64,000 nucleotides of DNA from Trujillonella endophytica (GTDB lineage: Bacteria; Actinomycetota; Actinomycetes; Mycobacteriales; Geodermatophilaceae). Below are positions 39,917-48,023 of the stretch, piece after piece (the stretch's first letter is position 1; each line of letters starts with the position of its first letter). The notes beneath the pieces are model-generated. The model was not told where the DNA came from. It worked only from the letters and a program-made list of their open reading frames with translations, and did no database searches. Both the position numbers and the translations under genes were made by a program. The stretch covers positions 62,001 to 126,000 of the forward strand of contig NZ_FOEE01000005.1 of the NCBI RefSeq assembly GCF_900110555.1. Reading direction: 5' to 3'.

Positions 39917-39937
39917 CCCGCCGGAGCGGCCGGCGGG
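39917..39937 (+). promoter_or_regulatory. Hairpin between maturase and precursor genes
   Basis: CCCGCCGG and CCGGCGGG pair perfectly around AGCGG. It sits between the radical SAM stop and the precursor ribosome site (GGGAGGG at 39953-39959). In RiPP clusters such hairpins often set different levels of enzyme and precursor mRNA. Confidence 0.45.
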
Positions 39938-39964
39938 GGTCGTTCAGGACAAGGGAGGGTGGCC

Positions 39965-40324
39965 GTGCCTGACGGAGAGAACGGGCCGCGCAACAAGGCC
40001 GGACGCGTGCGCAGCAACGCCGACCTCGAGCACGAGGTCGCCGAGAAGGGGGCGGAGAAGGTCCGCGAGGAGCTCAACACCCCGAGCCTCGACCAGATCA
40101 TCAAGGACCTGCAGGCCCAGCACGGCGTCCGGGTGACGCTGTCGCCGAACCTCGTGCAGTCGCTGGAACGGCTGAGGCTGACGTCCCCGAACTCGAACAC
40201 CCTGCGGTCCTACTGCCACCCGGGCGACATCTGCATCCTCTGCGACAGCCGCGACCTGTGTAACCGGTGCGACGCCCTCGACTTCTGCATCACGCACGAC
40301 TACCACATCGTCGAAGAGGCCTGA
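39965..40324 (+). CDS. Candidate RiPP precursor with three C-x3-D-hydrophobic-C repeats
   Basis: 119 aa from GTG 39965, with GGGAGGG five bases upstream. Residues 1-80 are a charged, mostly helical leader-like region without Cys (e.g. LEHEVAEKGAEKVREELN, SLDQIIKDLQ). Residues 84-110 hold all six Cys in three nine-residue repeats: CHPGDICIL (84-92), CDSRDLCNR (93-101), CDALDFCIT (102-110). Each has Cys-x3-Asp, the motif that PapB-type radical SAM enzymes crosslink (Cys S to Asp C-beta) in the ranthipeptide freyrasin, plus a second Cys after a hydrophobic residue. The tail is HDYHIVEEA. It directly follows the SPASM maturase, and its stop is 12 bases from the convergent metallopeptidase stop. 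A zinc-binding protein is the main alternative. Confidence 0.75.
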   Translation: MPDGENGPRNKAGRVRSNADLEHEVAEKGAEKVREELNTPSLDQIIKDLQAQHGVRVTLSPNLVQSLERLRLTSPNSNTLRSYCHPGDICILCDSRDLCNRCDALDFCITHDYHIVEEA

Positions 40325-40336
40325 TCCGGTTCCCGC

Positions 40337-42106
40337 TCACTCCGGCAGGAGCGGCTGCGAGCCCAGGGGCGCGAAGTCGAACGGCGACGGCGGGGCCTGC
40401 ACGGCGCGAACGTGGTCGGAGAAGTGGCAGACGTGCCGGAGGGAGGCGACGACGCCGGCGTTCGCGTCGGCCTCGAAGCCGCCGGCGCGACCGCCGCGGA
40501 GCATCCCGGACACCAGGGCCTGGAAGTCGCGGATGCCGCGCGCCACCGCGACGAGGTACGGGAACGGGGTCTCCCGGTCGGCGGGGGTGGGGCCCGGGTC
40601 GGTGGCCAGCAGCAGCGGCCGCCACCGGTCGTCCAGGACCAGGGTGCCGCCGAAGGTCAGCGGCACGTGGACGTCGAGGACCCCGCCGTCCAGGCGGACC
40701 GGAACGGCGACCGGCACCTCGTAGCCGTAGCAGAGGTACCGCTCGGTCATCTCCCGGATGCCCGCGACGCCGGCGGCGTCCGTCACCCGGTCCACCCGCC
40801 GGGTGGTGCTGACGAGCGTGGGAGCCAGGATCCGGGCACCGATCCCGCGGGGGATGCCGAGGGCGTCGGCCTGCCCGAGCACGGCGCGGGTGAGCGTCGC
40901 CGAGTCGGCGCCGAGCAGGGGCTCGAGGTCCACCTCCAGCGGTGGAGGGGTGAGCACGAGGTCGTCGTCCCAGAGGTCGCGCTCGGTGAAGACCTCGCGG
41001 GCGATGTCGCGGAACCGGCTGTCGTCCGGGAAGACCCGCGCGTCCGCCTCGGCGACCAGCCGGGCGAGCAGGGGCAGGGTCGTCGCCGTGGGCGGCAGGT
41101 AGTGCAGGGCCCGGAACACCATGCCCCGGGTCCAGCGTGCGGCGTCCTGCACCGACGTCACGAAGTCGTCGAAGGCACGGCGCTTGGCCGGCCGCGCGCC
41201 TCGGGGCCCGGCGGCCGGCCGCGCGGCCTCGTGCAACCGGACCATCAGCTCGTAGACCGCGCCGGTCCAGACCAGGGACCGGGTGTGGGCGTCGGGGGGC
41301 GCGTCCCGGTACGGCAGGACCTCCAGCGTCGAGCGCGAGTAGGGGAACCCCGCGCCCTTCTTGGCGACGCCCCATTCCTCCGCCCCCCGGGTGATCACGC
41401 TCGGCCGCCGCAGGTCGCCGCCGGACTCCTCGAACACCCTGCGGACGACCGATTCGTGGCGCAGGGCCGAGAAGAGCGTGACGAGGTCGGCGAACGACTC
41501 GTGCAGGGCGGCGGAGTCGACGTGCGGCTTGAGGGTGAAGCCCGGCCGGATGGTGGCCAGGACCGCGTGGCCCAGTTCGTGGGACACGACGTCGTGCGAC
41601 AGGCAGGTCCAGACCTGGCCGGGCCGCCAGGGGGAGGAGGCGAAGCCGAAGTTCAGGGAGGGCGCCTGCGGGTCGTAGAAGGCGTCGAGCCGGGGGACGG
41701 CGTGCGGCCGGATGACCAGCGGCCCCCCGCCCTGCCAGGTCACGGCACCGCCCAGCTCCTCCTCGATCATCTGCAGCACGCTGGTGCACACGGCGAAGAC
41801 GTTGACCTGGTGGAACTGCGCGTTGTCGACGAGCCCCTCGCGCTCGAACCGCGCGAAGGAGAGGTCCTCCGCGGCCCAGTCCAGGGTCGGCACCATCGGC
41901 GGGATCCCGACGGGATGCAGGCCCAGCTGCGCGGCGACGCGGAGGCCGACGTCCGGGTCGGCGGCCGGCTCGTCGCGGACGCAGAACCGGCTGGATCCGG
42001 CACCTTCGAGGAAGTCGCCGGTGGTGGCGAAGTCGAAGTCCGCATGCAGGTCGGGCAGCGACGGGTCCTGCAGGAACAGCGCCATCGGCTTCGAGGTCTC
42101 GCCCAT
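40337..42106 (-). CDS. M4-like (gluzincin) metallopeptidase
   Basis: 589 aa from ATG 42106 with GAGGAGGGG upstream. Zinc motif HELGH (His 176, Glu 177, His 180) within CLSHDVVSHELGHAVLATI; a candidate third ligand is Glu 203 in LHESFADLVT, which matches the E-x3-D motif of thermolysin-type gluzincins at similar spacing. There is no signal peptide, so a cytoplasmic or non-classically exported protease is expected, unlike secreted M4 enzymes. The C-terminal 250 residues are not recognised. Its stop is 12 bases from the convergent precursor stop. It could remove the leader of the Cys-rich peptide or degrade it; that link rests on position only. Confidence 0.75.
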   Translation of the reverse strand: MGETSKPMALFLQDPSLPDLHADFDFATTGDFLEGAGSSRFCVRDEPAADPDVGLRVAAQLGLHPVGIPPMVPTLDWAAEDLSFARFEREGLVDNAQFHQVNVFAVCTSVLQMIEEELGGAVTWQGGGPLVIRPHAVPRLDAFYDPQAPSLNFGFASSPWRPGQVWTCLSHDVVSHELGHAVLATIRPGFTLKPHVDSAALHESFADLVTLFSALRHESVVRRVFEESGGDLRRPSVITRGAEEWGVAKKGAGFPYSRSTLEVLPYRDAPPDAHTRSLVWTGAVYELMVRLHEAARPAAGPRGARPAKRRAFDDFVTSVQDAARWTRGMVFRALHYLPPTATTLPLLARLVAEADARVFPDDSRFRDIAREVFTERDLWDDDLVLTPPPLEVDLEPLLGADSATLTRAVLGQADALGIPRGIGARILAPTLVSTTRRVDRVTDAAGVAGIREMTERYLCYGYEVPVAVPVRLDGGVLDVHVPLTFGGTLVLDDRWRPLLLATDPGPTPADRETPFPYLVAVARGIRDFQALVSGMLRGGRAGGFEADANAGVVASLRHVCHFSDHVRAVQAPPSPFDFAPLGSQPLLPE

Positions 42107-42290
42107 GGCCCCCTCCTCGCTCGGGGGACGCGTTCGACGACGGACACCCTGCCACGGCTGGCTGCCCCGAGGGGCCTTCCGCGACCGGGCTCGAGACCCT
42201 CGACCCCGGTCGGCCGGTCTGCCAGCATCTCCAGTGGCCCGAGGACGGGCAGCCGCTCGTTCCGGCCGCGTCTCCACCGAGGAGAGCGGA

Positions 42291-43028
42291 ATGTCCGATC
42301 CGGACGCGGACCTGCACGCGGCGGCCGAGCGCGGGAACGTGGCGGCCGCGCGCGACGCCCTCCGGCGGGGGGCGCAGGTCGACGCCCGGTCCCCGGGCGG
42401 GCGCACGGCGCTCATGACGGCGTCGATGCGCAGCGCCGTCGAGGTGATGCGGGTGCTGCTGGACGCCGGGGCCGCCGTCGACCTGCAGGCGGCGCTGGGG
42501 GAGACGGCGCTGATCACGGCCGCGAGCGGTCGCGGGCGCGACTCCGTGCTGCTGCTGCTGGAGCACGGCGCCGACCCGACCATCGCCGACGTCCGGGACA
42601 GGACGGTCCTGATGTGGCTGGTGGACATCCCGTTCCACCGCGGCGGCGTGCCGTTCCAGTCCGTCGAGCCCCTGGTCCGGGCCGGCGCGCGCATCGACGC
42701 CCAGGACGTGTTCGGCCAGACGGCGCTCATGGTCGCCGTGCAGGGGGACCTGAGCACCGCGGTCCGCCCGGCGGTCCTCGCCGAGCTGGTCGCGAACGGC
42801 GCCGACGTGGACCTGCCCTCGCCGCACGGCGAGACCGCGATGTTCGGCCTGGTGCGGTACGTCGACGACGCCATCGACCTGGACAACGGGCGGGACTGCA
42901 TCCAGGTGCTCCTCGACGCCGGAGCCGATCCGAACGTCCGGAACGCCGAGGGCCGGACCCCGCTGGGGTCCATCGCGCCCGGCTCGCTCGCCGCCCCCAT
43001 GCTCACGGAGCTGGGGTTCACCGCCTAG
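42291..43028 (+). CDS. Ankyrin-repeat protein
   Basis: 245 aa from ATG 42291 with GAGGAGAG upstream. About six ankyrin repeats cover most of the chain: DLHAAAERGNVAAARDALRR, GRTALMTASMRSAVEVMRVL, GETALITAASGRGRDSVLLL, FGQTALMVAVQ and so on, each with the helix-turn-helix pattern and G-x-TAL start. It has no signal peptide or membrane segment. A protein-binding role is expected; the partner is unknown. It is divergent from the metallopeptidase across 184 bases, so it may belong to the same locus. Confidence 0.88.
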   Translation: MSDPDADLHAAAERGNVAAARDALRRGAQVDARSPGGRTALMTASMRSAVEVMRVLLDAGAAVDLQAALGETALITAASGRGRDSVLLLLEHGADPTIADVRDRTVLMWLVDIPFHRGGVPFQSVEPLVRAGARIDAQDVFGQTALMVAVQGDLSTAVRPAVLAELVANGADVDLPSPHGETAMFGLVRYVDDAIDLDNGRDCIQVLLDAGADPNVRNAEGRTPLGSIAPGSLAAPMLTELGFTA

Positions 43029-43091
43029 GCGCCCGGTCCCACCGACGGCGACCGGGCGCGGCGGCGCGCGGTCGCTGGCAGGGTGGACGGC

Positions 43092-44000
43092 ATGGTCGAC
43101 TCCGCTCCCGTCGTCGTCGTGACCGGTGCGAACGGGCTGGTGGGCACCGCCGTGTGCCGGGCGCTGGCGCAGCGGTCGGCGCAGGTGCGCGCCGTCGTCC
43201 GCCGCGCCGGCAGCGCGCCCGCCCTCGACGGCGTCACCGAGCACGTCGGCGACTTCGCCGACGACGCCCTGGCCCGCGCGGTGACCCGGGGTGCCGACGC
43301 GGTGATCACCACCGTCCACCCGATGGGCTCGTCCCGGGAGGTGCAGGCGCGGGTGGGAGCGGAGGGGACCGCGCAGCTCGCCCGGGCCGCCCGGGACGCG
43401 GGCGTGGCCCGGCTCGTGCACGTGTCCACGGCCGCGGTGTACGACCGCTCGGCCGGCGTCGGGGACATCGCCGAGGACGGCGCCCTGCTGCCCGAGGGCA
43501 GCGGTGCCTACGCGGACACGAAGAACGCCGCCGACGCCGCGCTCGCCGGGGTCGGCGGGCTCACGACCGTCCTGGTCCGGCCGCCGGCGATCCTGGGCCC
43601 GGGCGACACCTCGGTCTGGAACTCGCTGCGCCCCCGGGCCGTCCGCGACGGCGACCGGCGGGCGAACCCGGCGAAGACGTGGCCGTGGGTGCACGTCGAC
43701 GACCTGGCGGCCCTCCTCGCGGACGTCGCCGCGGGCGCGGTGGCGACCGCCGACGATCCGGAGCGCGGTCCGGTGGCCGGTGGCGCGACACCGGTCCTCG
43801 TCGCGGGCGAGCCGGCGACCTGGCGTGACTACCTCGGCACGGTGGCGGACGCGCTGGGCGTCGCGCCCGAGTGGACCGACGAGCCGGTGTGGACCGGGCA
43901 GCTGCTGACCGGCCGGGCGCGCGGGTGGGGCTGGGCGCCGCGGGTCGGTCTGGACCGGGCGCTCGACGAGCTGCGGCGGGGCTTGGCGCCGCGTCCGTGA
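43092..44000 (+). CDS. NAD(P)-dependent epimerase/dehydratase-like protein
   Basis: 302 aa from ATG 43092 (GTG 43083 is an alternative; AGGGTGG is better placed for the ATG). An extended short-chain dehydrogenase fold: VVVVTGANGLVGTAVCRAL (TGxxGxxG), VRLVHVSTAAVYDRSA (the STAAVY strand) and YADTKNAADAAL, where Y and K form the YxxxK-like active site. FYWDP-type sugar motifs are lacking, so the substrate is not clear. It stands alone, followed by a SnoaL-like gene. Confidence 0.8.
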   Translation: MVDSAPVVVVTGANGLVGTAVCRALAQRSAQVRAVVRRAGSAPALDGVTEHVGDFADDALARAVTRGADAVITTVHPMGSSREVQARVGAEGTAQLARAARDAGVARLVHVSTAAVYDRSAGVGDIAEDGALLPEGSGAYADTKNAADAALAGVGGLTTVLVRPPAILGPGDTSVWNSLRPRAVRDGDRRANPAKTWPWVHVDDLAALLADVAAGAVATADDPERGPVAGGATPVLVAGEPATWRDYLGTVADALGVAPEWTDEPVWTGQLLTGRARGWGWAPRVGLDRALDELRRGLAPRP

Positions 44001-44099
44001 CCCCGGCCGGCGTGCCCGGCCTCACGGCGCGGCGTCGTCCGGGGGCAGGATCCGTGCCAGGGTGCGACCGCGCACCGCTGGGGACGACGAGGAGGCTCC

Positions 44100-44498
44100 G
44101 TGATCGACGACGTGATCGCCCGCTGGCACCGGCACCTGGCCGGGGAGCTGCCCGGTGGCCTCGACGGGCTGCTCGCCGACGACGTCGTCTTCCACTCGCC
44201 GGTGGTGTACACGCCGCAGCGCGGCAAGGCCGTCACGACGCAGTACCTCGAGGCGGCGGCCGCGACGCTGGTCGGCGAGGCCGGAGGCGCCTTCCGCTAC
44301 ACGAAGCAGGTGCTCGCCGGGGACACCGCGGTGCTCGAGTTCGAGACCAGCCTGGCGGGCAGGTACGTGAACGGCGTCGACATCATCCGGTGCGACGGCG
44401 CGGGCCGGATCGTCGAGTTCCGCGTGATGCTGCGCCCCCTGAAGGGGATCCAGGCCGTGCACGAGCACATGGGCCGGCTGCTGGCCGCCGGCGGCTGA
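44100..44498 (+). CDS. SnoaL/NTF2-like protein
   Basis: 132 aa from GTG 44100 with GAGGAGG upstream. The start RWHRHLAGELPGGLDGLLADD and the segments VVFHSPVVYTPQRGK, AVLEFETSLAGRYVNG and IVEFRVMLRPLKGI match the cone-shaped NTF2/SnoaL fold, which includes polyketide cyclases, limonene-epoxide hydrolases and many proteins of unknown activity. No catalytic set is unambiguous. It is a single gene. Confidence 0.75.
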   Translation: MIDDVIARWHRHLAGELPGGLDGLLADDVVFHSPVVYTPQRGKAVTTQYLEAAAATLVGEAGGAFRYTKQVLAGDTAVLEFETSLAGRYVNGVDIIRCDGAGRIVEFRVMLRPLKGIQAVHEHMGRLLAAGG

Positions 44499-44580
44499 GG
44501 AGCCGTCGGCGTCGGGCACCAGCCGCAGCAGCGGGATCCGGCGGTCGGCAGCCCGCTGCCGGCCGGGAGCACGACCCGGC

Positions 44581-45120
44581 TCAGCCGCGCCCGGCCGGCT
44601 GGGCGGCCAGCGCCTGCGCCAGGTCCGCCCCCCAGCGCCGCGCGCGGTCCTCCTCGCCGTCGGCCAGCGGGCCCTTCGCGTCGGTGACGTAGAAGTGCTC
44701 GGCGGGCGCGAGGAGCGGCAGGCCGTGGCCGCGGAGCAGCTTCTCCTCCGTCCTGGATGCGCGGTCCATCTTCACCAGCAGCTTCGGGTGGTCGCTGCGG
44801 GTGTCGAAGGCCGCGGCCCGGGTGCCGGAGTGCGGAACGCGGACCGCCTCGAGCCACTCGTGCAGCCCCCGGCTCGTGTCGGGGATCTCCCCCCCGTACT
44901 GCTTGACGGCCCCCTCCCGGGTGGAGGGCCGCGGCATGGACAGGCCGTGGTTCGGCCCGCCGACGACGAGCAGGTCGACGTCGGGTCCGATCTCGGCGGG
45001 GCCGTCGGCCGCGGCGACGACGTCGACCTGGACGCTGCCGGACAACCCGTCGGCGATCGCCCGGGCGATCGTCCGGGCGTCACCGAACACGGACTCGAAG
45101 ACGATCAGGGCACGGGCCAT
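44581..45120 (-). CDS. Flavodoxin family protein
   Basis: 179 aa from ATG 45120. The FMN phosphate loop begins ALIVFESVFGDARTIARAIA (T/S-x-x-x-x-x-T type), followed by LLVVGGPNHGLSMPRPSTR, which is close to the second FMN loop. Length is in the range of long-chain flavodoxins. It is likely a cytoplasmic electron carrier. It is divergent from the GNAT/acyl-CoA-synthetase-like gene, with the DosR-box-like site at 45237 between them. Confidence 0.85.
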   Translation of the reverse strand: MARALIVFESVFGDARTIARAIADGLSGSVQVDVVAAADGPAEIGPDVDLLVVGGPNHGLSMPRPSTREGAVKQYGGEIPDTSRGLHEWLEAVRVPHSGTRAAAFDTRSDHPKLLVKMDRASRTEEKLLRGHGLPLLAPAEHFYVTDAKGPLADGEEDRARRWGADLAQALAAQPAGRG

Positions 45121-45236
45121 GCCGGCTCACCACCTCGTGGATCGGGATCTCGGTGGGGTCCGACGCTAGGCGGCCCGGACCGGGGACCAGGACGGGCGAA
45201 GGGCGCGGCCGGGACCGCCCTTGGACCGCCGTCGTC

Positions 45237-45251
45237 GGGCCCTTCGGCCCT
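45237..45251. promoter_or_regulatory. DosR-box-like site
   Basis: GGGCCCTTCGGCCCT lies 34 bases before the GTG start of the GNAT/acyl-CoA-synthetase gene and 116 bases from the divergent flavodoxin start. It resembles sites at 13884 and 52440. Confidence 0.5.
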
Positions 45252-45285
45252 GAGGGAGGGCCCCGCGGGATCCGAGGCTGAAGCC

Positions 45286-48000
45286 GTGCCGGAGACGACC
45301 TCGACGAGGGCCACCCGTCCGCCGTCCTCCGAGGGCGAGGCCCCGCCCACCGACGCCCCGCCCGCCGCGGTGGGCCGTACGGAGCGGGTCCTGCTGCGCG
45401 GCGGCACGCCGGCGGTGCTGGTCGAGCTCGCGGCCGGCGACGCGGACGAGCTGCTGGACCTGCACCGACGCCTCGGCGAGCGGGACACCTACCTGCGCTT
45501 TGCGACGCTGCACCCCACGGGCCTGGAGCGGTACGTGCGGCGAACCCTGGCCGCGGGGTCCGGGGACCACACGCTGGGAGCGCGGGTCCGCGGGCGGCTC
45601 GTCGGCGCCGTGCAGCTCCTGCCGTGCGGTCCGGGGCGGGCGGAGGTGGCGGTGGTCGTCGACGCCGCGGCGCGGCACGACGGGGTGGCCACGGCCCTGC
45701 TGGAGCGCCTCGCGGTCATCGCGGGCCGGCTGGGCATCGACCGGTTCGTCGCCGACGTCCTGGCCGACAACGGGCCCATGCTGCGGGTCCTCACCGACCT
45801 CGGCATGCCCGTGGAGAGGTCCCGGGAGGGAACGGCCACGCGGATCGAGGTGGCCCTGCACCCCGGGCAGCGCTACCTCGACGCCGCCGAGCAGCGGTAC
45901 CGGACGGCCGCGGCCGCCAGCCTGCGACCGGTCCTGCGGCCCCGGTCGGTCGCCGTGGTGGGCGCCGGCCGCCGCGAGGCCTCGGTGGGCCGGTCCGTGC
46001 TGCGCAGCCTGCGTGTCGGTGGGTTCCTCGGGCCGGTGCACGCCGTCAACCCCGCGGCCGGCGGGTCCGGCGGAGTCGAGCTGGAGGGGGTGCCCTGCCT
46101 GCCCGACATCGGATCGGTGCCCGGCCCGGTCGACCTCGCCGTCGTCTGCGTGCCCGCCGCGCAGGTGTGCGACGTGGTGGGCGCCTGCGGTTCGGCGGGG
46201 GTGGGCGGTGTCCTCGTGCTCAGCGGCGGTCTCGCCGGCGTGCCCGGGAGCCGGGAGCGGCTCCGCGAGCTCGGCGACCGCCACGGCATGCGCCTGGTCG
46301 GGCCGAACAGCCTCGGGCTGGCGGTCCACGGGCCGATGGGCGCCCTGGTGGCGTCGTTCGCCGGGCGGGTGCCGCCGGCCGGCGACCTCGGGCTGGTCGC
46401 GCAGTCCGGCGGGATCGCGATCGCGGCGCTGTCGTCCTGGCAGCGGCTGGGCCTCGGCATGTCGGCCGGGGTGGCCATCGGGGACGCCTACGACGTCGGC
46501 ATGCGGGACGTGCTGGCCTGGTTCGACGAGGACGCCGGCACGGACCTGGTCGTGCTCTACGCCGAGTCCGAGCCCGATCTCCGCAGCCTGGTCCGGACGG
46601 CGGCCCACCTGGCCCGGCGCGTTCCCGTGCTGTCGGTCGCCTCGGGCACGTCGGGGGCCGGCGCCCGGGCCGCCGCCTCCCACACGGCACGGGCGGCCAC
46701 CCCGGCCGTCGTGCGGGGGGCCGCGGCCCTGGCCGCCGGCATCCAGACCGCGCCGGACCTGACCTCGCTGGCCGCGGCGGTGGGGCTGCTGCGCGGGCAG
46801 CCGCTGCCGCGCCCCGGGACCGTGGCCCTCCTGACCAATGCCGGCGGGGTGGGTGTGCTGCTGGCCGACGCCTGCACGTCGGCCGGCCTGGGGATCGATC
46901 CGCTGCCACCGGACCTCCGGCGGCGGCTCGCCGACGTGCTCCCGCCGCTGGCCGCCACCGGCAATCCCGTGGACACCGGCGCCGCCGTCACGGCCGAGGC
47001 GTTCGGTGCGGCGCTCGCCGTGCTGCGGGCGCACCCGGCCGTCGCCGCGGTGATCACCGCGACCCTCCCGACCGGGGTGGGCGACCCCGGCCCGGGGGTG
47101 CTCGCCGGCGCGGCCGCTGCGGGGGGCGCCCCCGTCGTCGACGTCCGCGTCGGCCGCGCCACGGCGCTGGAGCGCCTGGACCTGCCCGGCGGGGGGTTCG
47201 TGATCTCCGTCGCCGACGCGCCCGTCGCGGCGCACGCCCTCGCCGCCGCGGTCGCCCGCCGGGACTGGCTCGCCCGGCCGACCGGCGTTCCGGAGGCGCC
47301 CGGCGGCGTCGACGTCCGTGCCGCGCGCGCCGTCGTCGCGGGCCTGCTGGCGCGTGCCCCCGGTGGTGACTGGTTGCTGCCCGACGAGGCGGCCGCGCTG
47401 TGCGCCGCCGCGGGCCTGCCCATGGCCGTCACCTGGTGGGCGCGCAGCCCGGCCGAGGCCGCCGCGGCCGCCGCGCGCGCCGGGGGCCCGGTGGCGGTGA
47501 AGGGCGTCGTCCGGGGGGTCGTGCACAAGGCCGACGCCGGCCTCCTCCGGCTGCCGGTGGCCGATCCGGCCGAGGTCTCCGCGGTCGTCGAGGCCTGGGC
47601 GGCCCAGGCCGGGGACGACTGGAGGGGGGCGATCGTGCAGCCGGTGGTGGCCCCGGCCGACGAACTCCTCGTCGGCGGGGTGCGGGATCCGTCCGCCGGT
47701 GCGGTGGTCGCCCTGGGCCCTGGCGGCCGGGCCGCGGACGCCCTCGGCCACCGCGTCCACCGCCTGGCGCCCCTCTCCACCGCCGACGCCGACGACGTGC
47801 TCACCGGCACCGGGCTGTTCGCCCCGCCGCACGGGGCCGCCCTGGACCGCGCCGGTGTCGCCGGCTGCCTGCGCCGGATCGGCTGGTTGGTCGACGTCCT
47901 CCCCGAGCTCGCCGAGGTCGAGATCAACCCGCTGCGGGTCGACGCCGCCGGCTGCCTGGCCCTGGACGTGCGCGGCCGCGTCGTCCCCCCGGCCGGCTGA
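45286..48000 (+). CDS. GNAT acetyltransferase fused to ADP-forming acyl-CoA synthetase-like (Pat-type) protein
   Basis: 904 aa from GTG 45286. Residues 30-190: a GNAT domain (AEVAVVVDAAARHDGVATAL, the acetyl-CoA-binding V-x-x-x-R/H-G-x-A pattern). Residues 210-660: the CoA-binding and ligase-CoA domains (SVAVVGAGRREASVGRSVL, GPNSLGLAVHGPMGAL, LVAQSGGIAIAALS). Residues 670-904: an ATP-grasp domain (PVAVKGVVRGVVHKADAGLL, VEINPLRVDAAG). This is the arrangement of protein-lysine acetyltransferases of the Pat family with GNAT first, as in some streptomycetes. It probably acetylates acyl-CoA synthetases and other metabolic enzymes in response to acetyl-CoA. The ligase half may be regulatory and not catalytic. 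Confidence 0.85.
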   Translation: MPETTSTRATRPPSSEGEAPPTDAPPAAVGRTERVLLRGGTPAVLVELAAGDADELLDLHRRLGERDTYLRFATLHPTGLERYVRRTLAAGSGDHTLGARVRGRLVGAVQLLPCGPGRAEVAVVVDAAARHDGVATALLERLAVIAGRLGIDRFVADVLADNGPMLRVLTDLGMPVERSREGTATRIEVALHPGQRYLDAAEQRYRTAAAASLRPVLRPRSVAVVGAGRREASVGRSVLRSLRVGGFLGPVHAVNPAAGGSGGVELEGVPCLPDIGSVPGPVDLAVVCVPAAQVCDVVGACGSAGVGGVLVLSGGLAGVPGSRERLRELGDRHGMRLVGPNSLGLAVHGPMGALVASFAGRVPPAGDLGLVAQSGGIAIAALSSWQRLGLGMSAGVAIGDAYDVGMRDVLAWFDEDAGTDLVVLYAESEPDLRSLVRTAAHLARRVPVLSVASGTSGAGARAAASHTARAATPAVVRGAAALAAGIQTAPDLTSLAAAVGLLRGQPLPRPGTVALLTNAGGVGVLLADACTSAGLGIDPLPPDLRRRLADVLPPLAATGNPVDTGAAVTAEAFGAALAVLRAHPAVAAVITATLPTGVGDPGPGVLAGAAAAGGAPVVDVRVGRATALERLDLPGGGFVISVADAPVAAHALAAAVARRDWLARPTGVPEAPGGVDVRAARAVVAGLLARAPGGDWLLPDEAAALCAAAGLPMAVTWWARSPAEAAAAAARAGGPVAVKGVVRGVVHKADAGLLRLPVADPAEVSAVVEAWAAQAGDDWRGAIVQPVVAPADELLVGGVRDPSAGAVVALGPGGRAADALGHRVHRLAPLSTADADDVLTGTGLFAPPHGAALDRAGVAGCLRRIGWLVDVLPELAEVEINPLRVDAAGCLALDVRGRVVPPAG

Positions 48001-48023
48001 CGGCGGACCGGGTCGCTCGGGGG

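Noticed and set aside
39965-40324. Metallothionein or simple zinc-finger reading of the Cys-rich protein
   Set aside because: Six Cys at 6-3-6-3-6 spacing do not form the usual CxxC pairs for a zinc ribbon, although two CxxC pairs exist (90-93 and 99-102). The adjacent SPASM enzyme and the CX3D pattern make a RiPP precursor more likely, but metal binding is not excluded.
42161-42178. DosR-box-like sequence upstream of the ankyrin gene (GGGGCCTTCCGCGACC)
   Set aside because: It matches only half of the motif, and such GC-rich strings occur by chance here.
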